A stretch of 64,000 nt of DNA from Helicoverpa zea (taxonomy: Eukaryota; Arthropoda; Insecta; Lepidoptera; Noctuidae): positions 8,680,001-8,744,000 of the forward strand of contig NC_061472.1 in NCBI RefSeq assembly GCF_022581195.2. The letters run 5' to 3'. Every line of letters begins with the position of its first letter. Positions within the stretch are counted from its first letter, which is position 1. Of the stretch, positions 1 through 11,800 are shown piece by piece. A model generated the notes under the pieces. The model saw only the letters and a list, made by a program, of their open reading frames with translations, was not told the DNA's origin and did no database searches. The position numbers and the translations under genes are program-made.

Positions 1-3000
1 ATTCTGTTCGAAAACATTCTGACACAATACTCAATCAACTAAGCTAGGCACTACAAATTCGAAATACGATGTTTTTAATACCACATTTTGAAGAGTAGGC
101 ACCCCCTTATAATATATGTTTAAATGCGTACCTATTCATATAATTCAATGGTGCAATATTTATATTTAGAAACATTCCTTATATAACTTATAAACAAAAG
201 AAAAGCTTTGGTTTCATGTAAATGTATAATCATACCGTTTATTTGTTTGCACAAATACGTACTTGTTATTGATTATATTATTGTTTATGTAAATGCCTGA
301 ATTTGCTGTTGAAATAAAATGTGAAAGGAAAAGATTTTTTTTTAATATTACCTGGTCTGCGCAATCCGACTTTATGACATCTAACTGGCCGTAGTGCCAT
401 GTTTAGCTTTCGATATAAATAAATACATAAATGTTAAAATAAGAAATGCCTTGTAAATCGGCGTGTCCGTTAGGCTGTTGTCATTCACAAGTACCAGGCT
501 CGCAGAGGCGAACGGAGTTGTACTGCACCTACTACAATTTATACTTTTCTCATTCCCTATGAATGGGAAAAGTACTAAAAGCAGGTATGAATTGTAGGTA
601 GAGTCACGTGAAGCTTGTCACTTGTACTACGAGCCTTACATCTCATCATGGGAGAGGGGGGGGGGCAGCCAACCCATTTTTCATTCAGTAAATCGACTTA
701 GCAGGCTATGTACGAAATTTAACTCCAAAATGGAATAATAAATAAATAACTCACTAAATAGCGCTGTGCTTGGAGACTTCAAAACACCTAGCTGTATGAT
801 TCTGAACAAAGAAAAATGGTCAAAGGATTTTTATAATTAAAACACAATCATTAAAATGCAATGGTGATTATATTTTTCTCAAATATTAAATAATAATGCG
901 TAATAAACATTGTAATAACTATCAAACAAAACTTGTTAAAAGTATGTACAACATGAAATTGTTATTTTCTACCATTTAAAGGAAGACTTACTTGTATAAT
1001 CTCTTTATGGTCACAAAAGAACTAAAAGGCATATAAGACTTTACACATGTGAATATTTTATTAAGATACCACAGACAGAAATAGTAAAGAAAAATCAACC
1101 CTTTTCAACCAGTTACAACTTTAGAGTTGTAAAAAATGTTTGTTTGTGGGTCAGAAAAATCTAATTTATCAAAGGAAATCTTCCTAGAAATGATGAAACG
1201 TATCTATAAACACACTCATTCGCCTTACTCTCACAGTTACTTACATAAATACATACATGTACATAAACGTTATTATTTCGTTTAGTTTCTTCTACTTGAT
1301 CGTTACAAATCGTAGGGAACTCATTATTTTAACTATCATGGTTACTGCCAGTGGGGTGTGTAAGGGGACAAGCCCGATAGATATTTCACGATAAGTTAAG
1401 AAGAATTATTACATTTTTGGAATTAGGTATTACATTTATCAGTAAACTATAAAATCAAGTATTTGAGAAATGTACCATGTTACAAATATGTACGGGGTCC
1501 AAATGAGAACGTTCTTCTTTTTGAGAAGTCGGCTAAAAGAGTAGGTGTGTTCGAAATAAACTATATTCTTTAAGAAATGTTAATACATAATTTTTTTAAA
1601 CTGAATTTTTATGTTTATTTTGATTGCCTGAATGAAAATAACCACGAGGCTTGTCACCTTCTTTCCTCACTGGTTACTTGTACAAATACGGAATAAGTTA
1701 GATTGTACTATGTTATAATCCGCACGGCGAGGCCGCGCCCACTTCGTGGCGAAAGTAAATTATTTTTACAAAAGTCATTTAATTAAATAAAGGCTCTCTG
1801 ATATAGGAAAGTGAATTCTAATAAGCTCAAGTCAGGGTATAAAAAAGAATGTATGTTGTAGAAAATAGATACAAAAGTTCGTGCGTCAGGCCGCCATTTT
1901 TATTTGGAGCCACGCCCATTTTGAGACGCACGGGAAGATACAAATTTATTATAAAATGGTCAGTTAGAAACTTTCTTCAATGTATGAGAATGTTTCAATT
2001 TCTATTAAATGTGTTAAGAACTTTACTGAGGTCGAAATAAAGTTCAAAATAGAAGACAATGATCACACAACCATGTTTCAAAAGATCTTGTAATGGAGTT
2101 AGGTTTACCTATTTGTATTATTTAACAATTTTAAACAACATAGATCACAAAAAATTTGATATTTCAATGTTCCTATCTAAGTATCAAAGCTGTCGCATTT
2201 CTTTAGCTATTTAAAAACAAAATTAAATATAACTGGTACAAATTAAGTTTACAATCATAGATTATTAAGAAATAAACTTATTTTAGAATGACTGCCAAAA
2301 ATAATGTTGCTGTAGGAAAAATATTTTCATAAATAAAAAAACGGTAAATTTACATTGTGTCAAATTTCTGTATCTGAAACATATCTAGATATGACTGCCT
2401 GGTGTATATAATGTGAGAATTGGAATATATTTAACTACATAACATGGGCATTTTCTATAACAAACTCCATTATTTAAATTGTATTTACAATTGATTTCAA
2501 AAAACCCAAGTTGTGATAATGTAAAATAATTAATAATTCGACAAACAATAGGAATTTATGATTTTAAGTAGCATATTCTTAGAAGAAAAAACATGAATAC
2601 GCCTTAGCCACATTGGTTGTCTAAAAGTATGATATAGAAGAGTTTACAGATATTTCTAACAATGCTGTCTTTTGTGATCGTACAGAATAGCTGCACAATT
2701 TTGATTGAGCTAATAAAACCTAAAGAATGAATATACATATAAAAAATCAATCAATACTTGCCACTTTATAAAATAACAAGGGGTTTGTATTTTAAATAAA
2801 ATTTACCGAAAATAGACCAATTTTAGAAATAATATTTTCATAAAATGACAGAAACAACGTGGCTTCTTAATTTCGAGCATTGTCAAAACATTTCTGTAAA
2901 ACTATTCATGATCCTGAAATTTTCGACTAGTAGGTACCTTGAAGACAATATTATGAAAATGAAAAGGGATATTTACTGTAACCTGTATCGCTCTAACACT

Positions 3001-3125
3001 CGGCTAAAACACTTCGTACGTACGTCCAACATTGGCTATCAAATGTTACATAAGATTATTTACTTTAGAATTGTACCGCAACTAAAATGGTGTTTATGAC
3101 AACTGGGAACTTTTAATAACTTCTA
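1..3125. other. Gene-free AT-rich stretch
   Basis: I find no supported coding exon or RNA gene here. Open frames such as 1849-2040 and 2845-3099 lack protein-like composition and splice context. Around 1500-1545 a short segment (TTTTTGAGAAGTCGGCT) resembles the 3' tail of common lepidopteran interspersed repeats. A weak inverted repeat (CTACAATTTATAC ... TGAATTGTAGG) lies near 530-600. Confidence 0.6.
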
Positions 3126-3745
3126 AAGGTAGAATTCCGTAGGTCGCGGCTTACGCAGCCGCGCGCGGCTTACGACAGTCGTCGGCCGCGCGCGACAATA
3201 GTCAACCTATGAAAATGTATGGCGCCGCTGCCGAGGCCCGCGACACAAGCGCGCGCCCGACGAAATTCGTAAGCTGCGCGCGGCATTGTGTTGAAATTAG
3301 TAGATTTTGTTCGTCCGTTCCCTCTAGTCGAAGTGCTAATTGATATCCTTGAAGAAGAAGAGGATGACGTATTGCTGTGGCTGTATTATGAAAATAGATT
3401 ACCAATCGACCCTATTTTTAAAAAGTAGAAATGATGAAGGATACTACCCAATACTGATTCAAAAGCATTTGTATTGTAATGAAAACAAAAGGAAGTTTTG
3501 CCGACTAAATAAAAAACGATTCAATTCTGGTTTTACTAAAATTATATAGATGTTACTAAGCGCTAGACCATGTTGAGATGCATACGGCCGCGCGCGGCTT
3601 ACGAATTTCGTCGGCCGCGCGCTTGTGTCGCGGACCTCGGCAGCGGCGCCATACATTTTCATAGGTTGACTATTGTCGCGCGCGGCCGACGACTGTCGTA
3701 AGCCGCGCGCGGCTGTCGTAGCCGCTATCCACGGAATTCTACCTT
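3126..3745. mobile_element. Decayed PIF/Harbinger-like element with 159-bp GC-rich inverted arms
   Basis: Two arms of about 159 bp (3126-3284 and 3587-3745) are near-perfect reverse complements, starting AAGGTAGAATTCCGT and ending ACGGAATTCTACCTT. The arms are very GC-rich (GCCGCGCGCGGC blocks) inside AT-rich DNA. TA flanks both ends (3124-3125 and 3746-3747); if the outer A/T is counted as target the flanks are TAA and TTA, which fits the TWA target of PIF/Harbinger with one change. The roughly 300-bp interior holds a broken frame resembling a Harbinger transposase N-terminus, described separately. The superfamily assignment is inference. Confidence 0.75.
3288..3549 (+). pseudogene. Frameshifted Harbinger-type transposase N-terminal remnant
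   Basis: The frame from 3288 reads VDFVRPFPLVEVLIDILEEE then DDVLLWLYYENRLP and stops at a TAG (3426-3428). One frame over, the text continues as SRNDEGYYPILIQKHLY and CRLNKKRFNSGF, ending at 3549. An acidic helical start followed by a [NR]-x-x-[ED]-G-x-[YF]-x-x-L-I pattern and a basic R-x-x-K/R-x-x-F segment resembles the N-terminus of PIF/Harbinger transposases. The catalytic domain is absent, so the piece is inactive. Confidence 0.45.
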
Positions 3746-4845
3746 TAGTATCACAAGTTACACAGCGTGAATAAGTTTAAAGTACTTAACTGGCTATAAC
3801 TGGATAAAAGCAGTTTTCGGTGTCGACAAAACTATAAAAGTTGCCAGCTTAAAATTATTCTCACTTGATGGTACATACCTTTATTCGGTCATAATCTATT
3901 TTTCTGCTAAACAATATTGTATCTTATATTCCCAATCGACAAAACACCATCTCACAGGATTCATAACAACTCTATAATTAAAAAGTAATCAGAAATTAAA
4001 TCTACAAGAGCTGAGCTCTCATTCCCCTAAGAAGCATAAATCACAAATAATAATAAAATTATTAAAAAAATAAACATTTTAGCCAAGGATTGTAGGCGAT
4101 GTCGTTCATAAAAATTATAATATTAACCGCCTTGTTACGTACGATACGATGAGTAGCGAGAAATATTGACCTATAAGAAATATAGAAATGAAAATGTTTA
4201 AGAAAATGTTGGGATGTTTTGTCAGTGTTCCTTGAGCCAAAATATAATGTTGCCCAATACTGTCAAAATTTACCTTCCACTATTTTTATAAGGTTGAAAA
4301 TCATTGAAGAAATTTGACGGATTCTGTGTGTATCAAGTTTTTTTAGCTTGTATACTTTGGATACCGTTCGTTCTTAGAAACAAACTGACAAAAGGACATT
4401 ACAGTCTATTTACTTAGAAATGAAAGGAAAATAATGAATGTAAAGAAATAAGAACATACAACTATGTGCAACTAATCGTATCATACACAACAGCGTTTGA
4501 TCTACCTCTCGAGCAGTATTAGCTAGTTTACAATAGTTCTAGTCTACATTATACATACATACAGTTGTGTTTACATCTATACGTTATCAGCTTCAGTGGA
4601 ACTTATCACCATTTTTTTGATATACACCTGTAACAAAATAATAACAATAAATCTAACACTGAAATATTTATTTAATTGGTCCTTAGATTAGCACCGCAAA
4701 GGAACAAACTCTTCGACTTAATATTCGGTAATATACTTAGATATTCTCTCCTTACTAAGTACTAATAATACTAGTATTTTGTAAGTATTTACGTTAGGAC
4801 ATCACACTATTACTATAAAAGGTTTGTAAGAGTGTACATACTTAT
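3746..4845. other. Gene-free AT-rich stretch
   Basis: Nothing supported as coding or RNA. It lies between the Harbinger-like element and a MITE, downstream of the kinase gene. A TTTATT near 4668 could be a distal minus-strand AATAAA, but there is no way to tie it to a transcript. Confidence 0.55.
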
Positions 4846-5093
4846 CGTCCCTTAGCTAACAACACCGCATAAGTCATTTTTAACAACTTTACAGGAGACG
4901 AAAAAACTGTGTATTTTTTAAAAGGCCAGCCGACTTGCGCACCGTCACTACTTTTCGAATTCCGGAATCGGATTGGTCGAAATCTATATCATGTGACCAA
5001 TGGTTAGACGCGCAGTGAGCGAATCTATCCAAAGGCATTTAAATGTGAAAACCGCCAATTTTCGACTTGAGCGGTGTTGTAAGCTAAGGGACG
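4846..5093. mobile_element. 248-bp MITE with 23-bp terminal inverted repeats
   Basis: The ends read CGTCCCTTAGCTAACAACAC and, inverted, GTGTTGTAAGCTAAGGGACG. TTAT stands directly on both sides (4842-4845 and 5094-5097), a good target-site duplication. There is no coding capacity. TTAT contains TTA, so a PIF/Harbinger-type mobiliser is possible but unproven. Confidence 0.75.
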
Positions 5094-5475
5094 TTATGTT
5101 ACTTTTTACAAACAGCTCAACGGATTTTGATAAAATTGTACATCTGAATAACATAAATATTTTTATCTAGGTGCGGGACGTTCCTTCAGGAAGCGAATGA
5201 AACTGCTGTCCTAAGCTAGTGGAGTACATGAATGTTTATAAATGTACTACTGACCTATCTAGCGGTGTTGTTCACCACCAGGAGAAGAAGGGCGACTTGT
5301 GCTGGAAACGTTGCTGGAACGAGTCGAAGAAACGAGACGACGTCGAACCGCTCTTGGACCTGCAAATATATTCATTACCATATTATAATCATACTTTCAT
5401 ATTATGTATCACTAGTTTACTGTGAGAGCAATGTACATTCTTAGTTGTAATAAATGTGCATTACAAAATATACTT

Positions 5476-5742
5476 ATAAATACGCTAGGTAAGCTTGGCG
5501 CGGTCGGTCCAGGGATGGGTGACTTTTTAAGTACCTATATCATAATGGACTCCACCCGTTTTTCTGAAGGTATACTAAATTTCGGGTCCCAGCTGTCATT
5601 TGTTATTATGGGTAGTTAGAAACTAGAAACCCTGACAAACATTCTTGTCAAGGGGAATCAGATTGCCGGAGACTAGGTTGAGGAGGTCAGGTAGACTCCT
5701 GGTACTCTCAGCTGCATCTGGTTGGGAAGCGGCTAGGCCAAT
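5476..5742 (+). mobile_element. Diverged SINE overlapping the kinase 3' end
   Basis: The segment matches, with divergence, the dispersed SINE at 12938-13220: the shared order is CCCAGCTGTCATT, GGGTAGT, CAAGGGG, GTTGAGGAGGTCAG, CTGGTACTC.CAGCTG and a degraded GAAGC..CC.A end. Its head (GCGCGGTCGGTCC, GGATGGGTGAC) resembles the 3' half of a 5S rRNA gene. It is sense on + while the kinase is on -, and it runs through the kinase stop codon at 5733-5735. Confidence 0.65.
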
Positions 5743-5891
5743 GATACAGACCTCTCGACGATGACGGCAGGCATCTGCACGAGCTGCACGGGGCTCTTGT
5801 TGTCCTTGAGGGCCTGGGTCAGGTTGAGGACCTGGCCTCGCATGACGGACATCTGCCGCTCGAACAGACCCTTGTCGAAGCCTTTGTCCTG
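5733..5891 (-). CDS. PI4K2A: PI4K2 exon 9 (C-terminus and stop)
   Basis: Codes QDKGFDKGLFERQMSVMRGQ, VLNLTQALKDNKSPVQLVQM and PAVIVERSVSLA, then TAG. The acceptor is a tandem CAGCAG, so translation may begin with Gln (5891) or skip it (5888). The last few codons and the stop fall in SINE-like sequence, and the usual Ser-rich tail ending in aromatic residues is missing. Confidence 0.88.
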   Translation of the reverse strand, partial: QDKGFDKGLFERQMSVMRGQVLNLTQALKDNKSPVQLVQMPAVIVERSVSLA

Positions 5892-8800
5892 CTGTCACAG
5901 CATGGAAACATTAGTTATACAGATTTATTGAATGGTTACTGGTTAGGTATGTCATTTTATTTTATTCTTATATGTCAATTGTGATTCAGAATTCATTTTT
6001 TCCAGCAAAAACACATAAAAAGTAAATACCTGAGCTTAATGTAAGGATTATGATTTAGGCCATAGATATGGAGGAACGAAAATAATTATGCAGTCATTTA
6101 TCTACATTATTTTTAGCGAAATAGAGTTTAAAATGAAATTTAAAAAAATACAATGAGGTCAATATAGTCTGCAGATTAAGCAACTTACTTTGAACAATAG
6201 ATGTAGCTCATCACACAGCTCTTGCACGAAGTTCATGTCTGATAACAGTGGAAGTACTAGCTCCCTGTCAAACACAAAAAAAAAAAAACATTTTAATTCT
6301 GACACTGCTGTTGCATTTACGATAAATAATTCGACAGCGATTTAAAACTTTCGAGTTTTAGTTTAAATACTTCTTTTTTTTTTTTTTGTAAAGTCTTGTA
6401 AATAGTTCTGTATATATTGAATGTATAGCTCGGGGTACGCGAACTAATGAATAACACGTACGTTATATAGATGTAAAAAAGACGCATAATCGAGTAAGTA
6501 GTGTTTGTAAACAACAATGGATGGACAAAACAAAACTAAACTTAGAAACACTAGCTAGAGACACGACTTATAGGGTCGGCGCGTGTGTTGTTGCTGAGGG
6601 AGCGGGTCGCGGACTAACTGGACTGTTGGCCTGGCGGGCGCCGGGTTGAAGCGGATCGTGCGCGTGTGTTGTTGCTGAGGGAGCGGGTCGCGGACTAACT
6701 GGACTGTTGGCCTGGCGGGCGCCGGGTTGAAGCGGATCGTGCGCGTGTGTTGTTGCTGAGGGAGCGGGTCGCGGACTAACTGGACTGTTGGCCTGGCGGG
6801 CGCTGGGTTGAAGCGGATCGTGCGCGTGTGTTGTTGCTGAGGGAGCGGGTCGCGGACTAACTGGACTGTTGGCCTGGCGGGCGCCGGGTTGAAGCGGATC
6901 GTGCGCGTGTGTTGTTGCTGAGGGAGCGGGTCGCGGACTAACTGGACTGTTGGCCTGGCGGGCGCCGGGTTGAAGCGGATCGTGCGCGTGTGTTGTTGCT
7001 GAGGGAGCGGGTCGCGGACTAACTGGACTGTTGGCCTGGCGGGCGCTGGGTTGAAGCGGATCGTGCGCGTGTGTTGTTGCTGAGGGAGCGGGTCGCGGAC
7101 TAACTGGACTGTTGGCCTGGCGGGCGCCGGGTTGAAGCGGATCGTGCGCGTGTGTTGTTGCTGAGGGAGCGGGTCGCGGACTAACTGGACTGTTGGCCTG
7201 GCGGGCGCCGGGTTGAAGCGGATCGTGCGCGTGTGTTGTTGCTGAGGGAGCGGGTCGCGGACTAACTGGACTGTTGGCCTGGCGGGCGCTGGGTTGAAGC
7301 GGATCGTGCGCGTGTGTTGTTGCTGAGGGAGCGGGTCGCGGACTAACTGGACTGTTGGCCTGGCGGGCGCCGGGTTGAAGCGGATCGTGCGCGTGTGTTG
7401 TTGCTGAGGGAGCGGGTCGCGGACTAACTGGACTGTTGGCCTGGCGGGCGCCGGGTTGAAGCGGATCGTGCGCGTGTGTAGCGCGGCGGGCGGCGACGGC
7501 TCGCGCGGACCAAGGGGCGACACCTATGCTTCGATTTTGACGCGTTATAAATGTCAACAACTACTTCTCATATGCGAGGCATCAAATAGCCTTAACCGAC
7601 TTCCAAAAAGAAGGGCGTTCTCAAATCAAGTGTTTATTTTTTACAAAGTTATTCGAAACTATACTCTGTTCCATTGGGTTAAACTGGACGCTTAACTACA
7701 TGTAATGAAGAAGCTAGGCAGATAACTAAAAGGCTACTTACTTAGTCTCGTGGCTAAAGGGCTGCTTGGCCTGCGGCAGCCAGGCCCAGTGGTAGGGGTA
7801 GGCTCGCCACGAATCGGGGTGCTTGAACGGAAACGCCAGACCGTTGTCTATGGCGGCGATGCGGACCTCCGCGCCCGTCCACTCCTGGAATATATAAAAA
7901 GATATGATTACTTAGGTACTTTTCGGTTAAACTTGCTGGCTACAAAGGGTATCAGTTAGCGCAGAACTCATTATAGTGCAGCAGAAAATGCGCTGACTAT
8001 TTTTGTTGCGTCGGCTTTTTTATGTAAAACTAGATAAATGGAAAATGAAACGTTGGACAGATTAAATTTTCATGTAATGAAAATTAGTGACACAAGTCAT
8101 AGATAAATAAAAAAAAAACAATTTCCCAAAATAATCCAACAAATATTAAATCCCTTATTGGAGGAGTGCAGCCAAGGCAATAAGAACCTACAGACATATC
8201 TCCAAAGTCTATATAAAGATAGTGAAAGCAATATGCACTCACACTGGGGTCCCTAAGGTCCATTTCGGCATGCGGCGGCGGCAGGCTGGGCGAGTCGTAC
8301 TTGATGAGCCAGTTGTCGTTGCCGCGGTCCGTGTTGCGGATTATGTAGTCTAGCACTACTAGACGCTCGAATTGTAGCTGGAATCTGGAATTGTAAAATT
8401 ATTGTTAAATACCACATCAACTTGGTACATGTACAAAATAGGACTTGTACCTACATTTTTGACTAATATAATTCTAAAGGTTTAAACTTTTTAAAAAGTG
8501 TAATATTAGCAGTCAAAAGATACTTAAAAAATAGAAGGGCCGTTAGAAAAAGTTTTACAGAAATATGAATTTAGTATCTGAGTATCTGGTTCGGAATTGC
8601 ACAGTCATGGTCACACAAACTAGCTTTTAAACACTGTTTATGCAATTTTTAGCTTTACACACATCAAAATAAGGTTTCATAGTCTCTTTACACAATTTGA
8701 AGCTTTACGCCTATTAAGGTTGCGGCGGCGGCGAGCCCAGTCTATGCAATAAACAACTTACGCTTATTAAAATAAGGTTGAAAATACAACAACTAAGTGG

Positions 8801-11800
8801 TTACTAACTTCCTCATGACATGCGGCGGCGGCGGGTCCTGCTCGAAGCGCCGCAGCCAGTAGTCCGCGTCCTTGTAGCCCTCCACGAACAACTGGAATGA
8901 TCCCGCCTGCCCGAGAGAGGTATCATGTCTATTAGACCATAAAGTAGGTACTTTCCTAAGATTTGAAATGTTATTAGGGATACATAGAAAAAGGTATCTA
9001 TTCTTTACATAGAAAAAAATATTTCAAAAAAGTTTTTTTAGTTTTTCTGTAATTATTATAGACGACTATATCGATAAAAATCAATATTTATTATAGGTAT
9101 ATAGATTATATCGATATAAATCTTTATTACTTCACTAGATCTCCTTGGTAACGATAGATGATAAGTGCACTGGTTTTGACATTTAATAGTTCTACTTTTA
9201 TATATTTTTTTAATCCAATCAATGGCAAGGTCCAACATTGCATTTAATTTGAGATGACATTGTCGTCATTTGTCTATTATATTTTGTTTACTTTAAATTA
9301 TAAAAATAATAGGTATAACAGGTATTTAAGAGACAAAATTCAATAAATGGTACATAGACAAAAGTGCATAAGTCTGTGCCAATGACAGGTCTGCACAAAC
9401 ATCTTGACATTGTTTCCACTCATACTTTACAGAATGTACAGGTATTTGTAAATTTGGTGGTTTGGTATATTTGTGTATTTCTGTATCGAGTGGACGTGGT
9501 GTATCACAGTGATTCACGGAATTACTCTGTCCGTTTTGTATTGGGTAAGAGCTCATCTTAATACCTTGTATCAGTTAAGAGCGTACCTTAGGCGGTAGTC
9601 CCATTCTATTGAAGCGCAGATTGGGGAACTGCTCCGTGATGGCTCGCTTGAGCCGCGACCGCTCGCGGTCTATCCGCAGGTAGTTGAACGTCTCCGATAC
9701 TAGCTTCACCACCTACAATAGTAAACAACACAGATATAAATAAGGCAAAAATATTTGTATTAACGTAGGTAAGTGACAAAACCAAGGAGAAAAATATAGT
9801 GTTTTTTTATATCTAGACTCCATAATTATTTTTTAAGCGTCTAGACAAAGATATCGAGATTTTAATCGATTGAAGATGGAATCGCGATCTCGCAGAATAG
9901 ATATAGAATACATTTAACAAGAGTATGGATATTTGGTTACATTTTAAATCATCATTTTATCGCCTTACTCAAACTTCTCTACTACTCTAAATCACTCTGT
10001 CTTACTATCTAATGAATATTAAATAATTATGGAACCCTAAAGATCATTACTTTATCATAGCTTTCTATACCTTGAAGATGTTAGAAATATCTTACAAAAC
10101 CGCTGACCGACATTTTTTCTCGACAATCAAGGTTAATCAAGTATAAATAAATACATAATATGTGAGGGCACCAACTTAACGTGAGCCGTCGCGAGGTCGG
10201 CCCAGTGCGAACGCACCGAATTAATGAATACATGTTTAAGGCGACGAATTGGTCAACAATAATTCCATAACCGGCACGCGCATCTAAGGCGCCAAAAGAG
10301 GTCGGAGCGTCTGAGCGGGGCGAGGATAACAATACGCGCGCTAGCTTATAACTAAAAGTCGTAAGTGACAAAATGGTTTTGTAATTTTATTATTTAGAAA
10401 TGATAATTTGATAAAAATTCTTTCTACAATTTTAAAGAGTATGTATATACTCAACTACTAAAAAAGTTAAGAGGCTTAAATCGGTCCCGTTTGCCCATAA
10501 TATGTGAATCTCTTTTTAAAAAGAGGTATGTTTGATATATTTTTCTCTGTTATAAAAGTTACCTAATCATGTTTCTACGTCTAACAAAATAAGGTTTATA
10601 TCATGAACTTTCAGGTAACCAAGTTGTATTTAGATCCGTTTTGTATTTACTGAGAAAAATTGAGATCCTTGGCGCCAAAAATTCCAATTCGTCCTCTTAA
10701 GACTATGTTTACATAAATTATAGCTCTATAAAAATATATAATGCTTGAATAGTATTATATATAGTGATTTTTTGCATAATTAATAATCATCTAGTTAAGC
10801 GTTTTTGTTTAAAACGAGTCTACGTCCGTGCAGACTTATTTTTGTGAATTTTAACTGCTGCTATAATAGGACTTAACATACCAAACTGACATATTTTTTC
10901 TTGTTCGATATAAAATAAAATTCTTATTTATGAGAACATCTATTAATTAAATATTTACATACATTTAAATAGAAGTTATTGTTATATTTTGAACCTGTTG
11001 TAGTATATTTTTATCTCTAGTACATGACCTGTGGCGATAAAGAGTCATGATTGGGACATGCTTAATAGAAGCAATATTATATATCAATAAAAATATAATA
11101 TATAATTTAGTTATGAGTGTGTTAACTACGAATGTTGAAATATTGTTTATTACATAATACTCAATACTGAAACATACATAATAAAAACATAGTATGGACA
11201 TTACATAGTTGGTTGCGAACGTCATAGACGAATAAATTATAGAAATAACGTGTATCGGAATTGATAACACGTGCCATTATGTCATACTGCAAGAATGGTA
11301 ATAAGTTTGATATAAAAATATGTTGCAGCCGTAAAATTATTATAAATCTCATAATGACGAACAATTATAATACTTTAAGTATCTGTCTTGATTTTTACCA
11401 GACAATCTTTTTATGACGTTTTTTTTTTCTCAAGAAAACATGCCGCAATCGAACCAAAATTAAGATAAATGCAGATGATGATGATGAAGAACCAAAACTG
11501 AAAACAGATCTAGCCTCTGTTATTTATACTATTTTTTAGAGTTCCGTAGTCAACTGGGAACCCTTATAGCTCCGCCATGTCTTACTAATTTTTAAACCAA
11601 CGATCTGATCAGGATGTACTCCTGGTCCACCAATTTTAAACAGTTATTTCATCTATTATCAGGTTGCCACCGATATCGGGCACAGGGTCCAAGGTACCGG
11701 TGGTTAGGGTCCCAGAGACAGAAACCTCCTCACAATACGCGCCGTATCAAGGACTGCCTTCTGAATCAGTCCCTTGATCCAGCCGCCTAACGAGAGCCTC

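Noticed and set aside
6579..7479. CRISPR-like array
   Set aside because: The units are contiguous 81-bp tandem repeats with no unique spacers, in a eukaryotic intron.
6555..7560. Two overlapping 320-330-codon frames through the minisatellite
   Set aside because: They exist only because the 81-bp unit is a multiple of three and has no stop in those frames. They repeat one 27-residue text and lie in an intron.
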